DNA of 49,982 bases from Fusibacter sp. 3D3 (GCF_001748365.1 NZ_BDHH01000002.1:1-49982), one strand, 5' to 3'. Counted from the stretch's first letter, positions 9,110 through 19,400 are shown. Notes: generated by a model not told the origin, from the letters alone. Translations and numbers: made by a program.

Positions 9110-11152
9110 CTATTTTCCACCTTTTACATAGTGTTTGTCAACTAAAGATTGTACTAAATCCTCTTTTGGAATGAACGGCAGTGTAATATGATCTGTCGGT
9201 CTTGAATCATTGTACGCCATAGACGTTTCAAGCGCATGCTCATTTCTTGCCCAAGCACGTCTTGCAACGCCCCCCATTACATCAAATGGCATCGCATTTG
9301 AAAGAATCTCATCTACGCGCTCACTGCCATCAAGCACCATGCCAAAGCCACCGTTGATGGATTTACCGATGCCCACACCCCCACCATTGTGAAGTGCAAT
9401 CATACTCATGCCGCGAGCTGCATTCCCTGCAAATACATGTGTTGCCATTTCTGCCATGATGTTCGAACCGTCTTTAATATTGGATGTTTCTCTGAAAGGT
9501 GAATCTGTTCCGCCAGTATCGTGATGATCTCTACCGAGCATCACAGGTCCGATTTCACCATTTCTGATCATTTCATTAAATTTAAGGGCTATTTTAAGTC
9601 TGCCAAGCGCATCTTGGTATAAAATTCTCGCTTTTGTACCCACCACTAACTTGTTTTTCTCTGCATCTCTGATCCAAGTCCAGTTGTCTCTATCTTGAAA
9701 TCTTCTATTAGGATCTATACATGACATCGCCGCATGATCCGTTTTTCTAAGATCTTCATCTTTACCCGTCAAGCAAACCCATCTAAAAGGACCGTATCCA
9801 TAATCGAATAAGATGGGGCCCATGAGATCTTCGACATACGATGGCCAGATAAACCCATCTAACTCATTGACTCCATTTTTACAAATCTCCGTCACACCTG
9901 CATCGAACATCGCCTTCATAAAGCTGTTTCCATAATCAAAGAAATAAACGCCTTTGCTCGTAAGTGCTTTAATCGCATGATAATGTCTCACAAGTGTCTC
10001 ATCCACGAGTTTAACAAATTTTGCTTTATCTTTGCTTAATAACGCTGTACGTTCTTCAAATGAGATGCCCACAGGACAATACCCGCCATCGTAAGCATTA
10101 TGGCAAGACGTTTGATCTGATAGCAAATCGATGTGAACGTCATTTTCAACTGCATATTCTAATAAATCCACGATGTTTCCAAGGAATGCTATGGCTGCTT
10201 TTGTGCCCGCAGATTGATGCGCTTTAGCACTGTCAAAAGCCTCTTTAGGGGTTCTTGTGATTTCACTGACCCAGCCTTGCGTATGACGTGTTACGATTCT
10301 GGATTCATCCACTTCGGCGATGATGCCCACGCCACCAGCGATTTCAACGGCTTTACCTTGTGCCCCACTCATGCCTCCAAGACCCGAAGTGACAAACAAT
10401 CGGCCTTTTAAGTCTTTATCTTCTGGGATGCCCAGCTTGTCTCTCCCTGCATTTAAAAGGGTAGAATAGGTGCCGTGAACAATCCCTTGAGGTCCGATAT
10501 ACATCCAGCCACCAGCAGTCATTTGACCATAAGAAGCGACTCCAAGTGCTGCGCCACGATTCCAGTTATCCATGTCGTCAAACATGCCGATCATTAACCC
10601 GTTTGTGATGATGACTCTTGGCGCATTCTTAGGTGATTTAAAGAGCCCAAGCGGATGACCCGATTGAACCACGAGCGTTTGTTCATCCGTCATAGCTTCT
10701 AAGTAACGTTTAATGAGATGATACTGCATCCAGTTCTGACACACTTGTCCTGTTTCGCCATAAGTCACAAGTTCATATGGATAAAGTGCAATCTCAAAAT
10801 CTAAGTTGTTGTCAATCATCACTTGAATGGCACGCCCTTCAACTGTATTGCCCTTGTAATCATCAATCGATTTGCCCTTGATTTCAGTTTGTGGTCTAAA
10901 GCGGTAGCCGTAAATACGCCCCATAGTTAAAAGTTCTTCTAAAAATTCTTCTGCTAAAATTTCATGCCATTCTTCTGGAATATAACGCAATGCATTTTTA
11001 AGCGCCAATGCAGTTTCCTCTTTTGATAAAGTAAACTCACGCTTAGGTGCTCTACGAATCCCCTCTACGAAATTGGGCCTTTCTGGTAATGTTTTAAAAA
11101 CATCCTCCAATTTAACGCGCATTGCTTTTGAAATATCCGAATTCTTAATCAT
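9110..11152 (-). CDS. hutU: urocanate hydratase (urocanase)
   Basis: It converts urocanate to 4-imidazolone-5-propionate, the second step of histidine degradation, with tightly bound NAD as cofactor. The 680-aa protein contains GSGLGGMSGAQGKA near residue 257, a glycine-rich NAD-binding loop, and LSDQTSCHNAYDGGYCP near 345, corresponding to the family's active-site cysteine region. A GGAGGGG ribosome site precedes ATG 11152. A terminator follows the gene. Other hut genes (hutH, hutI, formiminoglutamate enzymes) are not in the window and may lie elsewhere. With fhs and the formate channel on the same strand downstream, it supports histidine fermentation through formyl-THF. Confidence 0.97.
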   Translation of the reverse strand: MIKNSDISKAMRVKLEDVFKTLPERPNFVEGIRRAPKREFTLSKEETALALKNALRYIPEEWHEILAEEFLEELLTMGRIYGYRFRPQTEIKGKSIDDYKGNTVEGRAIQVMIDNNLDFEIALYPYELVTYGETGQVCQNWMQYHLIKRYLEAMTDEQTLVVQSGHPLGLFKSPKNAPRVIITNGLMIGMFDDMDNWNRGAALGVASYGQMTAGGWMYIGPQGIVHGTYSTLLNAGRDKLGIPEDKDLKGRLFVTSGLGGMSGAQGKAVEIAGGVGIIAEVDESRIVTRHTQGWVSEITRTPKEAFDSAKAHQSAGTKAAIAFLGNIVDLLEYAVENDVHIDLLSDQTSCHNAYDGGYCPVGISFEERTALLSKDKAKFVKLVDETLVRHYHAIKALTSKGVYFFDYGNSFMKAMFDAGVTEICKNGVNELDGFIWPSYVEDLMGPILFDYGYGPFRWVCLTGKDEDLRKTDHAAMSCIDPNRRFQDRDNWTWIRDAEKNKLVVGTKARILYQDALGRLKIALKFNEMIRNGEIGPVMLGRDHHDTGGTDSPFRETSNIKDGSNIMAEMATHVFAGNAARGMSMIALHNGGGVGIGKSINGGFGMVLDGSERVDEILSNAMPFDVMGGVARRAWARNEHALETSMAYNDSRPTDHITLPFIPKEDLVQSLVDKHYVKGGK

Positions 11153-11271
11153 CTTTATACCCCTCCATGTTCAATTCTATTAATCACATTGTAGAGGTGT
11201 AACGTCTATTTTTAGTCTTCTTTTTCTCAAAAAAAAGTCGATATGACGCCATTTTTTATTTTTTTCAAAAG

Positions 11272-11321
11272 AAAAAGCACCTCACCTTGCTCTGTTAAGA
11301 AACAATCTGCGAAGTGCTTTT
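11272..11321 (-). terminator. terminator downstream of cstA
   Basis: Minus-strand AAAAGCACTTC (11311-11321) pairs with GAGGTGCTTTTT (11272-11283), which supplies its own U tract. It ends the cstA transcript before hutU. The remaining bases to 11152 hold the hutU upstream region, in which I cannot fix a promoter. Confidence 0.65.
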
Positions 11322-11369
11322 CCAAATATGGGTTAATGTGTGTTTGGCTCATTAAACAGTGCTCTCCAT

Positions 11370-12980
11370 TTACTTTTGCTTTTCAGCAAGAGGTGTTTTT
11401 CCTTTAAAGGCACTAATGGATTGTTGAATAAGGACTAATGCGAGTACAAATAATGCTACGGAGAAAGACAAAAGGATTACATTTGTTAAATTCGTTAAAA
11501 TTAACTGAACAAGCGCCGCAAGGGTTACTGCGAACATAAAGACCATCGGTATAAGCACTTGTTTGTACTCCTTGCCCATCTCTTTTAACCATACTGCAAG
11601 TGCAAGTAATGCAAGTGCTGCTAAGAGTTGATTTGCCGAACCAAATAACGGCCAAATTTGTGCCCAGCCATAGAATGCTAAAGACCCTCCAAAGACCACT
11701 GTGATCCCTGTTGAAACATATCTATTTGTGATGCCTTTTTCAGATACTTCTTCTCCATTTGTGAAGAACTCTTGAAAAATAAATCGTGCAAGTCTAGTTG
11801 CCGTATCAAGCGAAGTTAAAGCAAACGCTGAAATTGCAAGTGCTGTAAAACTCTTAGCGGTTTCAAACGGAAGACCAAACGAAGTCATAAAAGTGCCCAA
11901 ACCATCTGCGAAAACATTTACGGGGCCTCCATTTGCAAGAAGGTCCGCAAACTTATCCGCACCGATATAACCTGCAGTAATAATCGCAATAACCGCTAAA
12001 ACACCTTCGATAAGCATTGAGCCATAACCGATGATGCGAATGTCTTTTTCTGAATCAATTTGCTTAGAAGTCGTTCCAGATCCAACGAGTGAATGGAAAC
12101 CAGAAATAGCACCACAGGCTACAGTTACAAATAGAATCGGGAACAATGTCGCTTTCCCAACAGTGAAGCTTGTCACTGGTGCCAATTGCATAGATGGCCC
12201 CATGATAACGATACCGATCAAACCACCTGCCAACATCGCATATAATAGGAAAGAATTTAAATAATCTCTAGGTTGTAACAAAATCCAAACCGGCGTAACA
12301 CTTGCCACAAAGATGTAACCTAAAAGGATCAGCATCCAAATTTCTCTTGAGAGCGAAATTGGGAACAAGGTGCCTAGATAAATACATACAAAAAGTGCAG
12401 CCACACCAATTATAGAACCTACCATCAGGCTCACACCTCTTCTGTAAACAAAGTATCCGAAGAGTACTGCAAGCAAGATAAACATCATTGAAGATGATGC
12501 CGCAGCTGGTACTGAAACGAAAGTATTTGCAACGATGTTTGTAAATGCCGCAACAACGAGTAAAAGTGTCAACCATGCAAACACTGCAAATAATTTTTTG
12601 CCTTTATCTCCTATTGATGTGTGAATAACTTCGCCTATGGATTTACCATCGTTTCTGACAGATGCAAAAAGCGAACCCATGTCATGTACACCACCAAAGA
12701 AAATTGAACCGATGATGATCCATAAGAATACTGGAACCCATCCAAAAATAGCTGCAGAAATCGGACCTACAATTGGCCCTGCGCCTGCGATAGAAGAAAA
12801 ATGATGACCTAATAATACCGGTGCTTTCGCTGGCACATAATCGACGCCGTCCGCTAAACGATGCGCAGGTGTTTTAATGCTTTCATCAATACCCCACTTT
12901 TTCGCAAGAGATGCACCATATGTGACATAAGCAATAAAGAATAGAACAATAGCAACTAAAATCATTAACATTGCACTCAT
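11370..12980 (-). CDS. cstA: CstA family carbon-starvation carrier
   Basis: This is a polytopic membrane carrier of about 536 residues with 14 or more hydrophobic segments, the short form found in many Clostridia. The family hallmark HHFSSIAGAGPIVGP is near residues 60-75 and GSGTTSKQIDSE near 300. Characterised relatives take up peptides or pyruvate. A first ATG lies at 12989, but GGGGAGG is only one base from it and about 10 bases from the ATG at 12980, so I prefer the latter. The gene follows the 181-aa gene directly and ends at a terminator. Substrate is not readable from the sequence. Confidence 0.93.
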   Translation of the reverse strand: MSAMLMILVAIVLFFIAYVTYGASLAKKWGIDESIKTPAHRLADGVDYVPAKAPVLLGHHFSSIAGAGPIVGPISAAIFGWVPVFLWIIIGSIFFGGVHDMGSLFASVRNDGKSIGEVIHTSIGDKGKKLFAVFAWLTLLLVVAAFTNIVANTFVSVPAAASSSMMFILLAVLFGYFVYRRGVSLMVGSIIGVAALFVCIYLGTLFPISLSREIWMLILLGYIFVASVTPVWILLQPRDYLNSFLLYAMLAGGLIGIVIMGPSMQLAPVTSFTVGKATLFPILFVTVACGAISGFHSLVGSGTTSKQIDSEKDIRIIGYGSMLIEGVLAVIAIITAGYIGADKFADLLANGGPVNVFADGLGTFMTSFGLPFETAKSFTALAISAFALTSLDTATRLARFIFQEFFTNGEEVSEKGITNRYVSTGITVVFGGSLAFYGWAQIWPLFGSANQLLAALALLALAVWLKEMGKEYKQVLIPMVFMFAVTLAALVQLILTNLTNVILLSFSVALFVLALVLIQQSISAFKGKTPLAEKQK

Positions 12981-13004
12981 TTTGTTCATACCTCCCCAAA
13001 ATTT

Positions 13005-13550
13005 TTATATTGAAGTCGTTTGACTTACAATCTTATCAATAAATTTCCCGTGAAGTTTTAGAAGTCTCTTAAGTTCTTTTTTACCAAACGGGTTAGAAAC
13101 GCCTTTTTGAGTTGTGGTATCAATCAATATGATGCTCCCATTTACCCAGCCTTCAAGACCAAATTTAAAACTTTTATAAAATCTAAATCGCTTTATAGCG
13201 CTTATAATTTCACTATGTTGAGGCAAATCTACCTCAATGACATAATACATAGATGTGGCCATATGGTCTTTGCTCTCCGCCACAAAATCCACATGTTTTT
13301 TCTGAAATAGGTCTTTTATAACCTCTATTTTTTCTAAAGTTAATTCATCTACTTTTTCGTAAAATAGGACTTCATTATTTTCAAATGCATAGTACTCCAT
13401 TTCTTTTTTGAGTGCATAAGCACAATTGCGTTCGTTATACCTTGCAATAAAGTCACAAGCATATTTTTGTGATGATAAAATATCGTAATATGTGCCTAAG
13501 CTCTCTTTTAAAAACGGACCGAATCCAATACTTCTCGCCATAGTTTCCAA
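13005..13550 (-). CDS. hypothetical protein co-transcribed with cstA
   Basis: This 181-aa soluble protein has no signal peptide or membrane helix. The frame starts at TTG 13550 with GGAGGAGG about 6-9 bases upstream; the next ATG (13541) would leave an overlong spacing, so TTG is favoured. The N-terminal half is rich in Y, E and K and probably helical; the C-terminal half (GWVNGSIILIDTTTQKGVSNPFGKKELKRLL) looks like a small alpha/beta fold. I do not recognise the family. Being first in a two-gene unit with cstA, 24 bases apart, it may regulate or assist the carrier; this is inference only. Confidence 0.7.
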   Translation of the reverse strand: METMARSIGFGPFLKESLGTYYDILSSQKYACDFIARYNERNCAYALKKEMEYYAFENNEVLFYEKVDELTLEKIEVIKDLFQKKHVDFVAESKDHMATSMYYVIEVDLPQHSEIISAIKRFRFYKSFKFGLEGWVNGSIILIDTTTQKGVSNPFGKKELKRLLKLHGKFIDKIVSQTTSI

Positions 13551-13571
13551 GGGTTTCCTCCTCCATATGAA

Positions 13572-13649
13572 ATGTTTAAACTCATTCTATATAATTTTTT
13601 ATAAACATGCTGATTTTGTGAACAAATTGTAACTTTTCATGTTTAAACT
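13572..13649. promoter_or_regulatory. paired ATGTTTAAACT motifs in divergent promoter region
   Basis: The 11-base motif ATGTTTAAACT occurs at 13572-13582 and again at 13639-13649, 67 bases apart, each holding the palindrome GTTTAAAC. They lie between the minus-strand cstA unit and the plus-strand diguanylate cyclase gene, where regulator sites are expected. The regulator is unknown. Confidence 0.35.
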
Positions 13650-13767
13650 GCATATATTGCGTTTGTAATATTACATATTATTCCAAATTAATTTTGAAGG
13701 TCATCCTTTCAAGATTCGCATATCATGATATAATGTAAAAAAAGAAACTTATGTGAGGCCTTATTTT

Positions 13768-15186
13768 ATGAAACAAAAAAATCAAATCAGCATTTTAATC
13801 TCAACGATCATATTGATCGGGATTTTAGCCACTCTTTTTCTGAGTTTTTCAACTTACAGCAGTATTATAAGAGATGATATTTTGAACATCTCTAAACTGA
13901 GCTCTACCAATATTTACTCTGAGATTGATAACGAACTCACCAAACCTATATTTGTGGGACTGACCATGGCCAATGATACCTTTGTGAAAAACTGGTTAGT
14001 CCAAGAATCCACACGTGCGGATTCAGAAATCGTAAGTTATCTTGAAGGCATTCGTAACAAATACCATTATCACTCTGTCTTTCTCGTTTCAGACCGTACG
14101 AAAAAATATTTTCACTACAACGGCTTATTCAAAACCCTCTCCTCAGAAGATCAGCATGATGTTTGGTATCATGATTTTTCGAATCAAAATAAGCTCTATA
14201 TTTTAGATGTCGATCAAGATGAAGTCGATCATCAACTTCTGACCATCTTTGTCAATTGCAAAATATTAGACGATTCAGGCCGTCAATTAGGTGTTACAGG
14301 TGTTGGTGTTGAGATGGGCTATGTTCAAAATCTATTATTAGACTTTGAACAAAACTATCAATTGGAAGCTTTCTTAGTGGATGAAAACGGACTGGTTCAG
14401 GCGCATACAAATGCGCCTTTCATTGAAAATAGAAATATCAACGATGAAGCACTCTATAAAAATCTCGGTCAAAGGCTATATAACAAGACAGACAGCATCA
14501 ATGTATTCGATGGCGCATCTGCTCATTCTGGTCAATACATCATCAGCCATTATATTGAAGAACTCGATTGGTATCTCGTGGTGCGTAAAGATACTTCCAT
14601 ATTGACAGAATCCTTTAACAAACAACTTTACTATGATTTCTTTATCATAAGCCTTGTACTTGCATCCGTCATTTTCATCGTTACACAAATTATTAAAAAG
14701 CATGAGAAACAATTGAATGAAATGGCACTTGTGGATTCTTTAGGCATACTGACCAATCGAAAAGGGTTTGATAAACGCCTTAAAGAATTACTCGCTAAAA
14801 ATGAGGCACCGTGGTCTGTTTTTATGATGGATCTCGATCATTTTAAACAAGTGAATGACCTCCACGGACACATTCAAGGTGATAAAATATTAAAGCATGT
14901 CATGACCATAAGCAAGAACACCCTCTCTGATCATTTGATCACAAGGTGGGGTGGTGACGAACTTAGTGGGATCATCTATACCAAAGCGGCAGAAGCCGAG
15001 AGCCTACTGGAAAAGCTGAGACAAACCATATCCTCAGACGTCATGTTAATTGAGTTCAATATTACAGTGAGCATTGGCGTATCAGAAGCGACAACCCTTG
15101 ATACTGAAGATACCATTATCAAAAGAGCGGATAAAGCGCTTTATCAAGCGAAGAGCGAAGGGAAAAATCAGGTTGTGAGATTATAA
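13768..15186 (+). CDS. membrane diguanylate cyclase with extracellular sensor domain
   Basis: This 472-aa protein probably makes cyclic di-GMP from two GTP. One membrane helix near residues 8-30 and a second near 285-310 flank a dCache-like extracellular domain of about 250 residues (YHSVFLVSDRTKKYFHYNG, DDSGRQLGVTGVGVEMGY). The C-terminal GGDEF domain (about 320-470) has DSLGILTNRKGFD, MDLDHFKQVND and DKALYQAKSEGKN. The signature reads GGDEL, with Leu replacing the usual Phe, and the RxxD inhibitory site is absent. GGDE is intact, so activity is plausible. I chose ATG 13768 because GTGAGG lies upstream; the frame's GTG at 13753 is part of that ribosome site. Confidence 0.88.
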   Translation: MKQKNQISILISTIILIGILATLFLSFSTYSSIIRDDILNISKLSSTNIYSEIDNELTKPIFVGLTMANDTFVKNWLVQESTRADSEIVSYLEGIRNKYHYHSVFLVSDRTKKYFHYNGLFKTLSSEDQHDVWYHDFSNQNKLYILDVDQDEVDHQLLTIFVNCKILDDSGRQLGVTGVGVEMGYVQNLLLDFEQNYQLEAFLVDENGLVQAHTNAPFIENRNINDEALYKNLGQRLYNKTDSINVFDGASAHSGQYIISHYIEELDWYLVVRKDTSILTESFNKQLYYDFFIISLVLASVIFIVTQIIKKHEKQLNEMALVDSLGILTNRKGFDKRLKELLAKNEAPWSVFMMDLDHFKQVNDLHGHIQGDKILKHVMTISKNTLSDHLITRWGGDELSGIIYTKAAEAESLLEKLRQTISSDVMLIEFNITVSIGVSEATTLDTEDTIIKRADKALYQAKSEGKNQVVRL

Positions 15187-15207
15187 GACAAAACTTCGTT
15201 TTGTCTT
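15185..15207 (+). terminator. hairpin at the end of the diguanylate cyclase gene
   Basis: AAGACAAAAC and GTTTTGTCTT form a perfect 10-bp stem with a TTC loop, overlapping the stop codon. The stem's own T run may serve as the U tract. Confidence 0.55.
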
Positions 15208-15279
15208 ACCCGTTCTCGTCTAACCGCTCAGAGCAGATTAAACATTCCCGCTCTAAGCTGGACGAAAACTGATGATTCA

Positions 15280-15318
15280 CACATAAACAGGAGGCCCTAT
15301 GGGCCTCCTGTTTATGTG
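15280..15318. terminator. perfect 18-bp hairpin, probable bidirectional terminator
   Basis: CACATAAACAGGAGGCCC and its exact complement are separated by TAT. No long U run follows (TTTATGTGCATT). The right arm and tail CCTCCTGTTTATGTGCATT recur in the hairpin at 16383-16414, on the other side of the orphan gene. Confidence 0.55.
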
Positions 15319-15346
15319 CATTCATAGAATACGATAAATCACTTCA

Positions 15347-15526
15347 CTAATTGAAATATTTAACAAACCCATCTATTTTAGTGAGTCCTCCGTTTATTAT
15401 AACAACGTACTTGCGTTTGTTTATACTTCTAGGGGCTTTAGAAAATTCAATATAATGCTTATAGCCTTTGCTTTCAACTTTATGTACAGATTTTTCAACA
15501 GTCACCCATTTGCCATTTGTTAACAT
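15347..15526 (-). CDS. possible 59-aa gene or gene fragment
   Basis: A minus-strand frame starts MLTNGKWVTVEKS and ends DGFVKYFN. The composition (basic, alternating beta-like residues, KRKYVVIINGG) looks protein-like, but there is no ribosome site before ATG 15526 and a stop lies 12 bases upstream in frame. It may be the decayed remnant of a longer gene. The rest of the 15208-15612 gap holds only the hairpin and the start region of the next gene. Confidence 0.3.
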   Translation of the reverse strand: MLTNGKWVTVEKSVHKVESKGYKHYIEFSKAPRSINKRKYVVIINGGLTKIDGFVKYFN

Positions 15527-15612
15527 TATTTCGATTTATTTGTGTCTATCACTAAAGATTTTAAACACCTAATCCGATAACCTAAATACAGCATAAAAAA
15601 GGAGGTCCCACA

Positions 15613-16359
15613 ATGATTAGTAATGTCAATAACTCAGTATCTGCCACGAAAACCTATCAAATATCTACGACCCGCAACAAATCCACTCTGAGTAATGCCA
15701 TATCCCCTACATACTCAAACGATATTAGCACAACTTCAAATCCCATTAAAATCTCTATTGTTAAAGACAGTGATCTAGTAGCATTTAAATCACTTGAAAA
15801 AGAATTGAATACAACATTTTCGAAACCAGGTCTAGTTCGATTTGACTTAAAAGTGGGCATGCGTGCGGATGACCCCAATAAAGGGATCGGTGATATTCAT
15901 GTTTATGACATCGGTGATCTCGGAGAAAAAATAGGTTTACCCCTTGCTTCAACAAAAATTGTTTCTCAAATTAACTCAGCTGGTGAACGTTCTTATCGGT
16001 GTAGCCTAAAAGGTGATAAAACCTGTGAAATAGTGCTATTCAATAACAAGCAGATTGATAAACCCTTAGATGCAACCACCCTAAAAAATGTCATTTTAAA
16101 AGCTATGGCACTACAGAATTCTGCCAATGACTGCAAAGAAGCTATTAAAGGTAGATGTCCTGGAACTTTTTCAAATTGGCTTTCATATGATCCAAATACC
16201 AAAACAGCAAATTTTAAAGAATTCAACGAAAGCAATGAAAAATCAATTTCTGAAATTTATATGCGTTATAATGGCTTTATTGAAACCGATAAACCCCAAT
16301 CTGCTGCCTACTCTAAATATCAAGATGACCTATGGGAGATATTGAACAAAATATTGTAA
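15613..16359 (+). CDS. hypothetical protein, 248 aa, Ser/Thr/Asn-rich N-terminus
   Basis: A strong ribosome site (AAGGAGGTCCCACA) precedes ATG 15613. The first 50 residues are rich in S, T and N with no hydrophobic signal (MISNVNNSVSATKTYQ). The remainder is mixed: FDLKVGMRADDPNKGIGDIHVYDIGDLGE, then a short cysteine-containing part (CSLKGDKTCEIV, DCKEAIKGRCPGTF). No family is recognised. A disordered, signal-less N-terminus could mean export by a non-Sec route, but this is speculation. The gene is flanked by related hairpins, which isolates it transcriptionally and may mark a moved cassette. Confidence 0.65.
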   Translation: MISNVNNSVSATKTYQISTTRNKSTLSNAISPTYSNDISTTSNPIKISIVKDSDLVAFKSLEKELNTTFSKPGLVRFDLKVGMRADDPNKGIGDIHVYDIGDLGEKIGLPLASTKIVSQINSAGERSYRCSLKGDKTCEIVLFNNKQIDKPLDATTLKNVILKAMALQNSANDCKEAIKGRCPGTFSNWLSYDPNTKTANFKEFNESNEKSISEIYMRYNGFIETDKPQSAAYSKYQDDLWEILNKIL

Positions 16360-16382
16360 TTACATCTGTGGTTAGCGTATCA

Positions 16383-16414
16383 AAACAGGAGGTCCATGAT
16401 AGGACCTCCTGTTT
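16383..16414. terminator. hairpin between orphan gene and sbcC (convergent)
   Basis: AAACAGGAGGTCC and GGACCTCCTGTTT form a 13-bp stem around ATGATA. It lies between two convergent genes and shares CCTCCTGTTTATGTGCATT with the hairpin at 15280-15318. Confidence 0.55.
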
Positions 16415-16466
16415 ATGTGCATTATAGATTGAAAATTGAATGGTCTACTTGCCATCACTAGACCGT

Positions 16467-19400
16467 TTAAGCCAAAATCTGCGTATGCGACCCTTCAATC
16501 TGCTGAATCACCCGAAGTTGAGTCGGGATTCTCTCTTTGAGTTCTTGGACATGGGAGATAATCCCCACAAGGCGACTTTGATTGCTCAACGACATGAGTG
16601 ATTCAATCGCTTTATCCAGAGAATCACTATCGAGGGTTCCAAAACCTTCATCGATAAACATCGTTTCCAAGCTAATCCCTCCCGAAAACCTTTGAACGAT
16701 GTCAGAGAGACCAAGCGCTAAAGAAAGAGAAGCTTTAAAAGTTTCGCCACCCGATAGCGTTTTCACATGTCTAAGCTTGCCTGTATATTGATCCATAACC
16801 TCTATATCCAAACCACTCTGAACATTGCCTTTACTTTTCTCTCTTTTTCTTATGAGTTCAAATCTGCCCGTGGTCATCTTTTGAAGTCTCAAATTCGCTG
16901 CATTGAGAACATCTTCAAAATATTGAGAGAGCACAAAGTTTTCAAAGGAAAGTCTCTGTGCGTTCTGTCCTCTTGCCATTCTCGCCAGTTTACTCACATA
17001 GGCATACTTTGAGTCACTGTTTTCTAATGTCACCAGCAAATGCTCTATTTCAGATATCATCTTTCTATTCTGAGAAATACCTGAAAGCATTTGATTTAGG
17101 TCTTGTCTTTGCGATGTAATGGTGAATTCAATGGACTGAAGTGCCTCTTCTAATTTGTCTATATCTTGTTTGGGCTTATCTTTTAATAATGCATTCTGAA
17201 CTTTTATCGTCTTTTCAAGGTCTAGCTTTTGACTATAAAAGACCTCTACCTGCTCTAAAAGGGGTTCCATTTGTATCCGGTTCATCTGGGCTTCTTGATA
17301 CGTTTCCAGAGAATCAAATTCATGCTCAAATAAAGCTGTTTTAAATAAAAGTTCCGCATCTTCAAGTTTTTTCTCAGCAGCGTCTAACTCTTCACTTGCA
17401 AGCCTTTTTTGCTCTGAAAGCATGTTAAGTGTCTCACGATTTGTCGCATAAGCATCTGATATATTTTGAATTTTTGCAGAAAGTGCTTTTATGTCTTCTT
17501 CAAGCCGTTTGATTTCAGCCACTAGAGTTTGATATTCTAGAAATTGATTAGGAACCTTTAGAACAATCTGCTCTATCTTTGTTTTTAAACTTTCACGTTC
17601 CAGATAACATGTGCTGAGCTTCTTTTCCAATTCTTTTTGACGATTCATATGCACTTCAAGATTTTTCGCTTGAATCTCCTGCTGATTTAACAAGAGCGAT
17701 GTTTCTTCCATATCCTTTTTATATCTATTTTCTTTTTCTGAAAGTGCTGTTTTAAAATTGCTTAATTTAGATTTAAATGCATTTTTCTGATCCAGAACGA
17801 GGTTCTCATCTAACAACTCTGAAAGCTGAACAGAAAGCTGCTGCCAAAGTTTACTGAGATTTAGCTGATCTTCATCCCTCTGTGACTTCATGGACTCCGC
17901 TTCAGCTTTTGTTTTTTCAAACTGATTCATTTGGCCTTCTAAAACCAGTCTTGACGCATCAAGATCTGCCTTAGAAATAACCTCCCCTTCAGAAGCTGGG
18001 TTGGGATGATCCTTGGAACCACAGACAGGGCAGGGCGTTTGATCTATTAAAGATTTGGCCAATAGCCCTGAGTAGCCTTTCATAAATTGTGTTTCCAATT
18101 GCTGCCATACTTCTCTTTCAGAGGCAACAGCGTCTGACTGAACGCTTATACACGCATTCAGTTTATCCAATGCTTTATCTTTTTCCTTTAATTGGCGTTC
18201 TCTGGTCATACAATCATTAAACGTAGATACGGCATGGTTTAAGGAGGTCTTTTGACCTGAAAGTGCAGCAAGTTTAACTTTACTTTCTTGTAACACAGCT
18301 AACTTACCCAACACTTCGATGTTTTTCTGTTTCACTTGTTCCACGCTCTTAACCGATTGTTCGTGTTCCATCACAAAAGAATCAATCTCATTTTGGAGTA
18401 TGGTCAAGCGCTTTTGATATACATTTAAAGATTGCACCTCTTCACGGATCAATTTGAGTTTCATAAGTTCAGCCTGATTTTTGTCATGAGTTTCTTTTAA
18501 GGGCGGAATACCTTCATAAGCTTCTTTACTCAAATTATAGAGATCATCTTGACCTGAAAATTGCGCCACAATCTTCTCATGGGTACGTTTGCGTGCGTTA
18601 AATCCCTCTTGTTTTTCTATTCTATTTTGTGCTTCAGAACGCACCAATTCTGCTCTCTGGGCAGATTTTACCCGTATCTTGTTCGCTTCAACTTCGGGTT
18701 CACGTTCAAGATGTCTTGCGAGCCTTTCTTTGTTTTTTTCGAGCTCTTCAAGTTGAGTCTTTAGCTGTCTTTGATGCGCCACCTCAAGCTTTGTCTGATC
18801 TTGAAGTTGTACATCTTTTTCGATTTGTAATTTGAGCGTTTCGCACTGCTTTTCATCTGCATGAAAAACAGCGTTCACCACCTCAATCAGTTTTTTAAAA
18901 TGTGGTACTACTGGATTTTCTATACACTGATCTCTCAAAATCACGTTTTCTTCGGTGAGGCTCAACTGCCCCGCTAACGCTTTAATCTGGGAACTGATTT
19001 CGAAATGTTGATTTTTAAGCACATCTTCTTCGAGTTTCATTTGATCCTGTATGCGTTCAAATAGGGCAGTTCCAAATAACTTTCTAAAAATCTCGGTTTT
19101 TTCCTTACTATCGCTTAAAATTAGGCGTCTAAACTCACCTTGAGGAATCATCATAATCTGTCTAAACTGTTCTGCATTGAGCCCAAAGAGATCATTAATT
19201 TTTTCGGTAACCTCTTTAATGCCCGATAATACAATACCTTCACCTTCAAGTTCTGCGTCTGCGGTCTGAACCGTTAAACCGTCCCCACTTAATTTAGGTC
19301 TCATTTGCTTAGGGATACGTCTCACAGTATAAATTTTTCCCTTGAGCATAAAGGTCAATGTTACAGAAGTCATTTGATCAGATCTTGCATGGTCACTTCT

